From an uncultured Eubacteriales bacterium (GTDB lineage Bacteria; Bacillota; Clostridia; Lachnospirales; Bianqueaceae): a stretch of DNA of 8,405 bases. Shown one piece after another: positions 1 to 6,481 of this stretch. A program made the translations under genes and the position numbers. The notes below the pieces were generated by a model. That model was not told the origin of the DNA. It saw only the letters and a list, made by a program, of their open reading frames with translations, and did not search any database. The stretch lies in contig CACZPA010000194.1 in the NCBI GenBank assembly GCA_902782895.1, positions 1-8,405 on the forward strand, read 5' to 3'. The stretch's first letter is position 1, and the number at the start of each line of letters is the position of its first letter.

Positions 1-1
1 G

Positions 2-676
2 AAGCTGCCCGGCCGCAAGATCCTGATCCGCGGCAATCATGATATGTTCTGGGACGCGAAAAAAACAGCCCGGCTGAACGAGCTGTTTGAGGGACGGTTC
101 TTTTTCCTGCAGGACAATTACGCGGCTTACGAGGACTATGCGCTGGTCGGGACGAAGGGTATCTGCTTTGAGAATCTGACATCGTTTGAGCAGTTCCGCA
201 AGCTGCAGAAGCGCGAGACGGAGCGGCTGCGGATATCCTTTGAAACCGCCAAGGCTGCCGGATACCGCAAGTTCATCGTTTTCCTGCATTATCCGCCGAC
301 GTCCTCCATCTGGCCGGCGACACAGGAGCTCTGCGAGGCTCTTGGTATGTCGCGGCGGGAGATCTCCGCGATCCGCAGACAGGAGCAGGAGGTTTTGAAG
401 CAGCATGGCGGCCGGGACATCGGGCACAATCCGGTCATCGATCTGCACGCGCTGCCGCCGGCCCTGCTGCACCGCGTGATGGACGTGACGGAGGTCCTGT
501 CGAGCCCCTTTACCCGGATGGCGGAGGAGTATGGCGCGGAGCAGCTGATCTACGCGCATTCCCACGGCAAAAGCCGCTTCCACGACAGTATTCAGGGCGA
601 GCTGCGCGGTGTCCGTTATCAGCTCGTCTCCGGCGATTATCTGGATTTTAAGCCGTTCTGTGTGCTGCGCGGTTAA
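2..676 (+). CDS. Metallophosphoesterase, 5'-truncated by window edge
   Basis: This is the C-terminal 224 residues of a calcineurin-like metallophosphoesterase, a cytoplasmic metal-dependent phosphoesterase whose substrate is not known. The frame is open from base 2. It shows the metal-binding GNHD motif (32-43), the HYPPT block (about 286-300) and the late AHSHGKS motif (554-574), which corresponds to the family GHxH metal ligands. The ending, GELRGVRYQLVSGDYLDFKP, closely resembles the tail of the conserved Clostridia group of this family. The first metal-binding motifs (DxH and GD) must lie upstream of the window. An ATG at 44 is internal, because it falls directly after GNHD, so it is not the start. 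A segment of about 60 residues between HYPPT and AHSH is longer than I recall for relatives, but it is in frame and looks intact. The gene ends 44 bases before the next gene on the same strand, so the two may be co-transcribed. Confidence 0.9.
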   Translation, partial: KLPGRKILIRGNHDMFWDAKKTARLNELFEGRFFFLQDNYAAYEDYALVGTKGICFENLTSFEQFRKLQKRETERLRISFETAKAAGYRKFIVFLHYPPTSSIWPATQELCEALGMSRREISAIRRQEQEVLKQHGGRDIGHNPVIDLHALPPALLHRVMDVTEVLSSPFTRMAEEYGAEQLIYAHSHGKSRFHDSIQGELRGVRYQLVSGDYLDFKPFCVLRG

Positions 677-708
677 GACTCGATAGTATACAAAAAACAG
701 ATCGAAGA

Positions 709-714
709 GGAGGG
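709..714 (+). promoter_or_regulatory. Shine-Dalgarno site fixing a GTG start
   Basis: GGAGGG sits within a purine-rich stretch and ends 6 bases before the GTG at 721. No ATG is close by in frame, so this site is the reason for choosing GTG as the start. I see no convincing promoter in the 44-base gap; a TATACA at about 687-692 has no matching -35. Confidence 0.8.
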
Positions 715-720
715 AGAAAC

Positions 721-3225
721 GTGAAAGAATACACTGCTGACTGGTCGCACGATTGTGATTTGCCATCTTATGGCCCGTATAATAAGCAATACACGGGATT
801 CTCGCACATCGCCTCACCGGAGCGCGGACTGCGGCTCGATCTCGATCTGATACCTGGTTTTTATCGGCGCAATGTCATGGATACCCGTTCCGTCATCGAC
901 GGAGGCGCCAGATTATGGCAGGCTCGTCCCGATCTGAAGCGCTTTGTTTACCGCTATGAGCTGCTTCCTCCGCAGAAGGTCTATCTGGAAGCTGATTTTG
1001 CGCAGGAAGACGACGCGGCCATGCTGCGCTGTACCTTTGTCAATGAAACAAACAGACCGCAGGCTCTGCAGGCGGATTTTTGCTTCTCAATACGTGTGCC
1101 CAGCTTTTGGCGGTATCCTTGTCCCGGTGCGGAAGTGACGCCTCCCATCGGTGCGCGATGGATTCCGGCGGGACAATACGCGATGCAGGAAGGACTCTCG
1201 GGAATAGCGCATGACGGATTTATCCTCGGAGAAGAGCCGGAGCCTGAAGCCGTGAGAGGCTGCGCGATGTATGTGAAGGAGGATGTAAGGCTTACTTTCT
1301 GCTTTGAGGAAACATCTGCTGACAGCCTCCTGCTGCGTTATCGCGCTGACCAGGATACTTCCGTGAGTGTCATGGGAGTAACCTTCCTGCTTGCGGCAAG
1401 CGATACGCTGACGACGGCCTGCCTGCCGATTCCGGACTGTACCTGTGAGCAGCTGGAGCTGGATTTCCACGGAGCAGCCGTGGTAGACGGTTTTGTGATC
1501 GGTAGGAATGCAGGGCAGACGGTATTCACGCCCTGGTCTAAGGCTTTTGTTCCGGAGGTCACCGCACGGGAGCAGGAAATAACACTGCGCTATCCGCTGA
1601 CGGATATAAAATACACGGTCCGCTGGGATGCGACGGATTATATGCTGCGGGAGTTAACAGGCGAGAATGACGGGGACATTTTAGCACGGAATATCCATGA
1701 GCACGTATCCCGCAGATTACGGGGTTCCGGACAGGGACACTTTACGGATCTGTTTGTGAGGCCTGTTTTTCTCGCTCCGCATGAAAAGAAGACCATTACA
1801 CTGTGGATCGCGATCAACAGTGATATAAGGGATGTACCGTTCTTGCCGCTGCCGGAGCAAAATGCCAATCCCTGCGGAGAGAAATTCGCTTTTTCCATGG
1901 GCAGGCTTGCGGCGACAACGGCGCTGAACGTTGTTTATCCCATGTATTATAGAGGTAAATATATCCGCAGCTATACGCCCGGACGTGTATGGGACAGTTT
2001 TTATACATGGGACAGTGGAATGATTGCGGTCGGATTGACCGCGATCGATAAAGCACGTGCTCGGGATTGCGTTAAGGCATATCTGATGCCGCAGGAGGAT
2101 TCGCGTTCGCCTTATCTGAATCATGGGACTCCACTGCTGACGCAGATTTTCGCCTTCAAGAACCTGTTGGACGCGGGGGAGCAATCACTCTGCCGCGAGC
2201 TGTACCCGGCACTGCGTTATGCCTATCGGTTCTTCCTGACGCTGCCGCGCCGGCGAGAGCTCCTCGCGGCCTGGGATGTTTTCTATAATTCCGGCGGCTG
2301 GGACGATTATCCGGCGCAGGTCTATGTACATGCCCATCATCTGGAGGAAACAAGCGCGCCTGTCATTCTGACGAGTATGATGCTGATCTATGGAAGGATT
2401 CTGCAGAATGCAGCACGGCAGCTTGGCTTTACAGAAGATGTGTCCCTCTATCAGCAGACGGAGAAAGAGCTGGCTGCGGCGGTTTTACGCTGTTGGGACG
2501 AAGAAACGGGCTATTTTGGATATACGGCCGAGGGCGGTATCCTGCGGGACGCAGACGGCGTGAATCTCAATCAAGGACTTGACGGCCTGTATCCGCTGCT
2601 TGCGGGCTTGGGGAACCGCGCGCAGCAGAAACGGATGCTCCGCAATATCCGCGAGGGCCTTTTTACACCGATTGGCGTGAGTGTGGTGGACACAAGAGCT
2701 CCGTATTACAGCCATTCCGGTTACTGGAACGGGTCGGTCTGGATGCCGCACCAGTGGATCCTGTGGAAGGCGCTCCTGGACCTGGGAGAAACAACACTTG
2801 CGCACCGCGTCGCGGATACGGCTTTGCGGTTGTGGAAGCGGGAGACGGACGTGAGCGGGAATTGTTATGAGCACTTTATGGCAGCGAACGGCCGCGGTGC
2901 GGGTTTTCATCATTTCTCCGGGCTCTCCGCGCCGGTTCTGGACTGGTACCGTGCTTATTATCAGCCGGGCAGCATTACTGTTGGTTTTGATACGGCGATT
3001 CTCTTCCAGCATTGGACGGAGGATTATACCGCGGCCGATATTGTGACAGAGACGCACAGAAAAAACGCAGCGCTTCTCGTGACGCTGCGTGAAGGGTTTG
3101 CGTATTCTTTTGAAGGACTGCCGGACAACGCGGTGATCAAACAGGTTCATCCGGGTACGTATTGCCTGCAATGGCCGCGGACAGGGACGGTTTCATTCCG
3201 TGTGAAAAGGCAGGAAGCTTACTGA
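721..3225 (+). CDS. GH63-like (alpha/alpha)6-barrel glycoside hydrolase
   Basis: This 834-residue protein has no signal peptide or membrane segment, so it probably acts in the cytoplasm on imported oligosaccharides. Residues 1 to about 380 look beta-rich. From about 385 (FAFSMGRLAATTAL) a helical catalytic barrel begins, and a short beta-like tail follows after about 775. Motifs match clan GH-G enzymes of the GH63 or mannosyl-oligosaccharide-glucosidase type. FYTWDSG (427-433) resembles the WDxGF block, making D431 the probable general acid. GGWDDYP (525-531) resembles the family GLDDYPR. SGYWNGSVWMPHQW spans 666-679. CYEHF followed by GRGAGFHHFSGLS (715-736) suggests E717 as the catalytic base. 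Substrate specificity cannot be read; an alpha-glucosidase or related exo-acting enzyme is plausible. The gene may share a transcript with the upstream phosphoesterase. Its last 7 bases overlap the end of the convergent membrane-protein gene. The fold is fairly certain, the exact CAZy family less so. Confidence 0.82.
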   Translation: MKEYTADWSHDCDLPSYGPYNKQYTGFSHIASPERGLRLDLDLIPGFYRRNVMDTRSVIDGGARLWQARPDLKRFVYRYELLPPQKVYLEADFAQEDDAAMLRCTFVNETNRPQALQADFCFSIRVPSFWRYPCPGAEVTPPIGARWIPAGQYAMQEGLSGIAHDGFILGEEPEPEAVRGCAMYVKEDVRLTFCFEETSADSLLLRYRADQDTSVSVMGVTFLLAASDTLTTACLPIPDCTCEQLELDFHGAAVVDGFVIGRNAGQTVFTPWSKAFVPEVTAREQEITLRYPLTDIKYTVRWDATDYMLRELTGENDGDILARNIHEHVSRRLRGSGQGHFTDLFVRPVFLAPHEKKTITLWIAINSDIRDVPFLPLPEQNANPCGEKFAFSMGRLAATTALNVVYPMYYRGKYIRSYTPGRVWDSFYTWDSGMIAVGLTAIDKARARDCVKAYLMPQEDSRSPYLNHGTPLLTQIFAFKNLLDAGEQSLCRELYPALRYAYRFFLTLPRRRELLAAWDVFYNSGGWDDYPAQVYVHAHHLEETSAPVILTSMMLIYGRILQNAARQLGFTEDVSLYQQTEKELAAAVLRCWDEETGYFGYTAEGGILRDADGVNLNQGLDGLYPLLAGLGNRAQQKRMLRNIREGLFTPIGVSVVDTRAPYYSHSGYWNGSVWMPHQWILWKALLDLGETTLAHRVADTALRLWKRETDVSGNCYEHFMAANGRGAGFHHFSGLSAPVLDWYRAYYQPGSITVGFDTAILFQHWTEDYTAADIVTETHRKNAALLVTLREGFAYSFEGLPDNAVIKQVHPGTYCLQWPRTGTVSFRVKRQEAY

Positions 3226-4145
3226 TACAGTCCTTCCCGTTCCCGCTGCTCGATCTCGTGCCAGGCGCGGTAATTGCCGAATACCTCGTCCACGTCGCCG
3301 ACATAGGCAAAGGAGCCGGGGTAGTGGGAGATGATCTGCTGCATTTCGATGATCTGATGCTTATTGATGACGCATACAAGCATTTCCGTAGGATGTCCGC
3401 TGTACATGCCGCGCGCAGGCATCACGGTGGCGCTGTGGTGCAGCGTCTGAATGATCTCCTGGCCCATTTCGTCAGCATGATGCGTGATGATCTCGAATTT
3501 CAGCTGCTTTTTGCCGCCGCGGATGATCTGATCGCTGATCCGGGAGCTGAGGAAGCAGTAGATAATGCACAGAATGACCGGTTCGTAGCGGTAATCATAG
3601 ACAAAGAAAGAACTCAGCGCGACAAGGGTATTCAGCATGAAAATGATCCAGACGACGCTTTGCTCGGGCCGGCGCTTGTGCACAAAGGCCGCGAGGACGT
3701 CCGTGCCGCCGGTACAGGCGTTCTGGCGGATCACCGTGCCGTAGATGAAGCCGTTGACGGTACCGGCCGCGACCGGCGCAAGCACCGTACTGACGCCGTT
3801 TTCCGTGGATTTATAGATCCAGCGGGAGATATCCACCGCGTCGCTTTGCAGCAGCAGAATGGCGGTGGAAGAGCAGATGGAGAAGAGCAGCGTCTTGACC
3901 GCGTAGTCCCTGTTCAGGACGAAATAAGCGATCAGGCAGAGCGGGACGTTGATCAGGAGATTCATATAGCCGACGGAGAAACCGAGCTTGTACTGCACCA
4001 TTGTGGCAATGCCGTTCAGTCCCGCCGGCGCGAACGCGTTGGGGAAGATAAAAACCTCATAGTTCAGCGCCATCAGCAGCGCCATGGCGATCACGAGAAT
4101 ACATTCTTTGATTCGTTTTCCGACAGAGCCTCCTTTGGATTCCAT
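3219..4145 (-). CDS. YitT-family membrane protein (DUF161 + DUF2179)
   Basis: This 308-residue inner-membrane protein belongs to the YitT family, whose molecular function is unknown. About five or six hydrophobic segments can be seen at roughly 13-35, 58-76, 82-100, 118-138, 163-183 and 187-203. The family motif CTGGTD lies at 144-149, following the fourth segment. A soluble C-terminal DUF2179 domain (about 210-290) has the typical late GDVDEVFG sequence. The length is normal for the family. An ATG 12 codons further upstream exists, but the AAGGAGG at 4154-4160 lies inside that extension and 8 bases before the ATG at 4145, so 4145 is the start. The gene lies downstream of the gatD-like gene on the same strand, separated by a strong hairpin and a possible weak promoter. 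It is probably its own unit or partly read through from upstream. Confidence 0.93.
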   Translation of the reverse strand: MESKGGSVGKRIKECILVIAMALLMALNYEVFIFPNAFAPAGLNGIATMVQYKLGFSVGYMNLLINVPLCLIAYFVLNRDYAVKTLLFSICSSTAILLLQSDAVDISRWIYKSTENGVSTVLAPVAAGTVNGFIYGTVIRQNACTGGTDVLAAFVHKRRPEQSVVWIIFMLNTLVALSSFFVYDYRYEPVILCIIYCFLSSRISDQIIRGGKKQLKFEIITHHADEMGQEIIQTLHHSATVMPARGMYSGHPTEMLVCVINKHQIIEMQQIISHYPGSFAYVGDVDEVFGNYRAWHEIEQREREGLYQ

Positions 4146-4153
4146 ACGGACGC

Positions 4154-4160
4154 CCTCCTT
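4154..4160 (-). promoter_or_regulatory. Shine-Dalgarno site of the YitT-family gene
   Basis: On the minus strand this reads AAGGAGG, with 8 bases before the ATG at 4145. It decides the start in favour of the shorter 308-residue protein over an upstream in-frame ATG at 4181. Confidence 0.88.
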
Positions 4161-4167
4161 ACCTGTA

Positions 4168-4173
4168 AATATA
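4168..4173 (-). promoter_or_regulatory. Possible weak -10 element for the YitT-family gene
   Basis: On the minus strand this reads TATATT, 5 of 6 matches to TATAAT, about 22 bases before the start codon. No good -35 is found at 16-18 bases, because that stretch falls in the hairpin arm. It would give a leader just long enough for the Shine-Dalgarno site. It could equally be chance in an AT-rich spacer. Confidence 0.3.
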
Positions 4174-4186
4174 ATCCGCAAACAGT

Positions 4187-4221
4187 ACAGGCCCTCGCGT
4201 ATGCGGGGCCTGTTGATTTTT
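4187..4221. terminator. Strong hairpin; intrinsic terminator, orientation ambiguous
   Basis: ACAGGCCC (4187-4194) pairs perfectly with GGGCCTGT (4206-4213). CGC/GCG extends the stem inside across a single bulged T, closing a GTAT loop. Read on the plus strand, it is followed by TGA and a T5 run (4217-4221), the form of an intrinsic terminator. Read on the minus strand, it begins 7 bases after the gatD-like stop codon, where a terminator for the murT-gatD unit would be expected, but the following ACTGTTTGC is a poor U-tract. It may work in both directions. On the plus strand the only plausible incoming transcript is read-through from the glycoside hydrolase ending at 3225. Confidence 0.75.
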
Positions 4222-4948
4222 ATACGTCGTTGACTTTATGCTTCGGATTGAAGAAATCTTTGTAGCGCTGGTCATAAGCGGCCTGCGCTTCTTTCTCAAA
4301 AGCGATCGGCGCGTCCGAACCCATCCAGAGAAGAATGCGCTTGGTCAGCTCCGGATTGTTGACGAGCAGCGGCCCAAGCTGCTGCGTTACGATCAGACGG
4401 TTGCGGCGATAGCCCTCGTACGGCGAATCCTTGGTCAGACCGGCGCCAAGCTGGCAGCGCGTAAAATGACAGTCCGTGTTATCACCCTTCCAGGTGGAGA
4501 ATTCGCTGCGGAAACCAAGCACCGTGATCGGTCCCATGCCTTCTTCTTCAAAATAGCCCGCGTTCAGCCCGTTAAAGCGATCGAAATGACGGCGCTCCGC
4601 GGTAAAAGGAACCAGTCCGAGCCCGGGGATCTCGCGGCCTTCCCAGTCTATGATCTTTTCAAACAGTACTTCTCCGGAATTGCCGGGGAAAAGCATCGGG
4701 ACATTCTGTTCGATCATCTCCGCGAGACGGTCTTTGTATGGCAGCAGAGCCTGAATCACCAGTTCCTGGGCACGCTCCGACATGGAGCCGGCCAGCAGGA
4801 GATCCGGCGTATTGTCCGCGAAATACGGCCTTTCATGCAGGGTCGTCGGAATGATCTCGGCGTCCGGCAGACATTTCGCGATATACATTGAATTGCCGTG
4901 ATCGCCGTACAGATTGCAGATTTCGGGGTAGAGAACTTCGATCGTCAT
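4220..4948 (-). CDS. gatD: GatD-like glutamine amidotransferase domain, catalytic residues replaced
   Basis: The protein has 242 residues, almost the same as GatD (about 243 in Staphylococcus aureus). GatD normally hydrolyses glutamine and passes ammonia to MurT, which amidates the D-glutamate of lipid II. The start VLYPEICNLYGDHGN (5-19) matches the GatD N-terminal signature NLYGDrGN. The end, EGY through LGPLLVNNPEL (178-201), aligns without gaps to the family EG...GTYLHGPLLPKNPHL block. However, the nucleophile elbow, usually ICGGYQ, reads FPGNSGEV (87-94) with no cysteine, and the catalytic histidine position is L191. The GFENHxGRT-like block is also altered (GFRSEF, 145-150). The frame is intact, so this looks like a maintained pseudoenzyme rather than a decayed gene. 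Its ATG overlaps the murT-like TGA (ATGA), implying translational coupling and an obligate partner. It may act as a structural or regulatory subunit, or bind a ligand other than glutamine. The family call is secure; the function is open. Confidence 0.85.
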   Translation of the reverse strand: MTIEVLYPEICNLYGDHGNSMYIAKCLPDAEIIPTTLHERPYFADNTPDLLLAGSMSERAQELVIQALLPYKDRLAEMIEQNVPMLFPGNSGEVLFEKIIDWEGREIPGLGLVPFTAERRHFDRFNGLNAGYFEEEGMGPITVLGFRSEFSTWKGDNTDCHFTRCQLGAGLTKDSPYEGYRRNRLIVTQQLGPLLVNNPELTKRILLWMGSDAPIAFEKEAQAAYDQRYKDFFNPKHKVNDV

Positions 4949-6315
4949 GCCGTTTCGCCTCCTTCAACGTGTTCTTCCAGATATTTCATATCCTGCGCCG
5001 CGTACTGTGTATTGTAAGTATCACGGAGGATCCAGACGGTATCGCAGGCCTCTGTGCGGATCAGCTTCACGGCATCGGACTCCGTCAGCGTCCAGGAGAT
5101 CTTGGCCGGATCGACACCGGCAAGCTCCAGCCGCAGGACATGATCGAGCGCGCGCGGCCCGCCGACGACGATCTGAACGATGTTATCGGAGGCCAGAAAT
5201 TCGTAATCCGTGTCAAAATGCCAGGCGTTGGTTTCGCAGGTTTCCAGAGCGTCCCGCAGATCGTCCAGGGCAAGCAGAACGGCGTTGCGGCCCGGATTGC
5301 GGCCGACACCGTCCATGACACGGGAGACCGCGATCGGATTCTGTCCCTTCGCGACACGCAGCAGGACCTTGATATGACCGATCGTTTTTTCCTGGAAACG
5401 AGTCCCGACGATGCCGACATTGTCAAAAACAGCGGAGATCTGCTGGGAGGTCAGGCCGAATTCACGTAGCATCGCGGTAACAGCGGTCTGGTTGTACAGA
5501 TCGGGGATCATGCTGCCGATCTGTTTGCAGATCAGAGATCCGTCCGGAGTCTCCAGAAAGGCGCGCTCCCCGTCGATGCGGAGAAAACGGTAATCCGCTG
5601 CCGGAGAGGCAAATTCACAATTGGAACAATGGACCCGCCCGATATGGTGATAACGGCGGAAATCATAGATCAGCGGCGCTCCGCAGTACGGGCAGTACGG
5701 CAGATCCTGGATCATATTGGGCTCGGAGACCGATTCGTCCGGCTGCGGATCGACGGAGAAATAGACGCGTGCGTTATCCGGCGCCAGTCTTGCGCTGATC
5801 GGATCGTCCGCGTTCAGAATCAGCTTGGTGGAAGCGGGGATGCTGCTGTTCAAAATGTCAAAAATGAATTCCGAATGCGCGTTGCGCTTCATGGAATCAC
5901 GGAAGAGGTTGTTGACGATCAAAAGCTCCGGATGCACGTACGGGAAGATCAGGCGGGAAGAGCGTTCATCGATCTCCAGAACCATCAGGTCCGTTTTGGG
6001 CTTTCCGGAAAGATCGACAGCCGACACAAAAGTAGTCGCGATACCGCCGAGAATATTGCTGCCGGCGCGGTTGGATACAAGATTATAGCCACTGTTCGTC
6101 AATGCGTCACCGATCATATTGGTGACAGTGGTCTTGCCGTTTGTGCCGGTAATCCCGAGAATGTGCGCGGGCTTCGCACTCTGCGCGAGGAAGTCCGGGC
6201 AGAGCTTTAGCGCGAGGACACCCGGGTAATGAGACCCGTTGCGGTGAAGAAGCTTCAGCAGACGGGAGAAAAGCTTAGCGGCATATAGCGCGGTGAAATA
6301 ACGGATTCTGCTCAT
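4945..6315 (-). CDS. murT: MurT-like Mur ligase (DUF1727), divergent
   Basis: This 456-residue cytoplasmic ATP-dependent ligase belongs to the Mur ligase superfamily. True MurT, with GatD, amidates the second residue of the lipid II stem peptide. The N-terminus (about 1-50) fits MurT. The P-loop GTNGKTT is at 57-63, SNRAGSNILGGIA at 81-93, and LEIDERSS plus NNLFRD at 113-140. A four-cysteine zinc ribbon (C208, C211, C230, C233) is inserted in the central domain, as in MurT. The C-terminal DUF1727-like part holds FDTDYEF (367-373), matching the family WDVDFE with its functionally important aspartate (D368). Divergence is clear. RDQLDRYGE is replaced by RDSMKRNAHSE, the DGRDVSW block before WDVDFE is replaced by TCETNAW, and KNPAG is replaced by a shifted GQNPIAV. 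It has its own promoter and overlaps the gatD-like start by 4 bases. Classic lipid II amidation is possible but not certain. Confidence 0.87.
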   Translation of the reverse strand: MSRIRYFTALYAAKLFSRLLKLLHRNGSHYPGVLALKLCPDFLAQSAKPAHILGITGTNGKTTVTNMIGDALTNSGYNLVSNRAGSNILGGIATTFVSAVDLSGKPKTDLMVLEIDERSSRLIFPYVHPELLIVNNLFRDSMKRNAHSEFIFDILNSSIPASTKLILNADDPISARLAPDNARVYFSVDPQPDESVSEPNMIQDLPYCPYCGAPLIYDFRRYHHIGRVHCSNCEFASPAADYRFLRIDGERAFLETPDGSLICKQIGSMIPDLYNQTAVTAMLREFGLTSQQISAVFDNVGIVGTRFQEKTIGHIKVLLRVAKGQNPIAVSRVMDGVGRNPGRNAVLLALDDLRDALETCETNAWHFDTDYEFLASDNIVQIVVGGPRALDHVLRLELAGVDPAKISWTLTESDAVKLIRTEACDTVWILRDTYNTQYAAQDMKYLEEHVEGGETA

Positions 6316-6328
6316 GTTTGTACGTAAA

Positions 6329-6350
6329 CCGGCTTGCGGCCGGGTCCTTT
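6329..6350 (-). promoter_or_regulatory. Distant Shine-Dalgarno and stem-loop before murT-like start
   Basis: On the minus strand AAAGGA (6345-6350) is the only Shine-Dalgarno-like site, but 29 bases separate it from the ATG at 6315. Between them lies a perfect 5-bp stem, CCGGC/GCCGG with a 5-base loop (6329-6343). Folding it out would shorten the gap to about 14 bases. No alternative in-frame start exists upstream, and the protein N-terminus fits the family, so the start is kept. Translation is probably modest or structure-dependent. Confidence 0.45.
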
Positions 6351-6384
6351 CTGAACAATATGTGCTTTTTAAAACTGTGCTCCT

Positions 6385-6413
6385 ATTATAGCAGATTTAC
6401 GCGGGAAGGGAAA
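6385..6413 (-). promoter_or_regulatory. Promoter of the murT-gatD unit (extended -10)
   Basis: On the minus strand the sequence reads TGC-TATAAT, a perfect -10 (6385-6390) with the TGn extension (6391-6393). A weak -35, TTTCCC (6408-6413), stands 17 bases away. Transcription would start near 6378, giving a leader of about 63 bases. Confidence 0.75.
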
Positions 6414-6424
6414 GAGAAAGTCAG

Positions 6425-6442
6425 AGATTCCGCAGAGAATCT
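6425..6442 (-). repeat. Inverted repeat between oxidoreductase end and murT promoter
   Basis: AGATTC (6425-6430) and GAATCT (6437-6442) form a 6-bp inverted repeat around 6 bases. On the minus strand it is followed by a pyrimidine-rich run, not a U-tract, so it is at best a weak terminator for the oxidoreductase. Its core GATTC-N6-GAATC resembles the GGATTC-N5-GAATCC site at 7587-7603, so it might instead be a related binding site upstream of the murT promoter. Confidence 0.3.
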
Positions 6443-6481
6443 TATGTAAATCTTCTGCATCTTACGCGAACCATATGTATC

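Noticed and set aside
3162..4265. A 367-codon plus-strand open frame opposite the YitT-family gene
   Set aside because: It is fully antisense to a clear membrane-protein gene, has no Shine-Dalgarno site, and its translation is low-complexity and rich in Asp, Arg and Ala without any family motif.
4670..4700. A frameshift or sequencing error as the cause of the missing Cys in the GatD-like protein
   Set aside because: The reading frame is continuous with family-like sequence on both sides of the elbow. The total length is normal, and the catalytic His is replaced independently 100 residues later.
4238..6210. Several plus-strand open frames of about 190-217 codons opposite gatD-like and murT-like genes
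   Set aside because: They are shadows of the minus-strand genes in a GC-rich region. They have no ribosome sites and no recognisable domains.
6425..6442. A firm terminator for the oxidoreductase
   Set aside because: The stem is only 6 bp and AT-rich, and no T-run follows, so it is listed only as an inverted repeat of low confidence.
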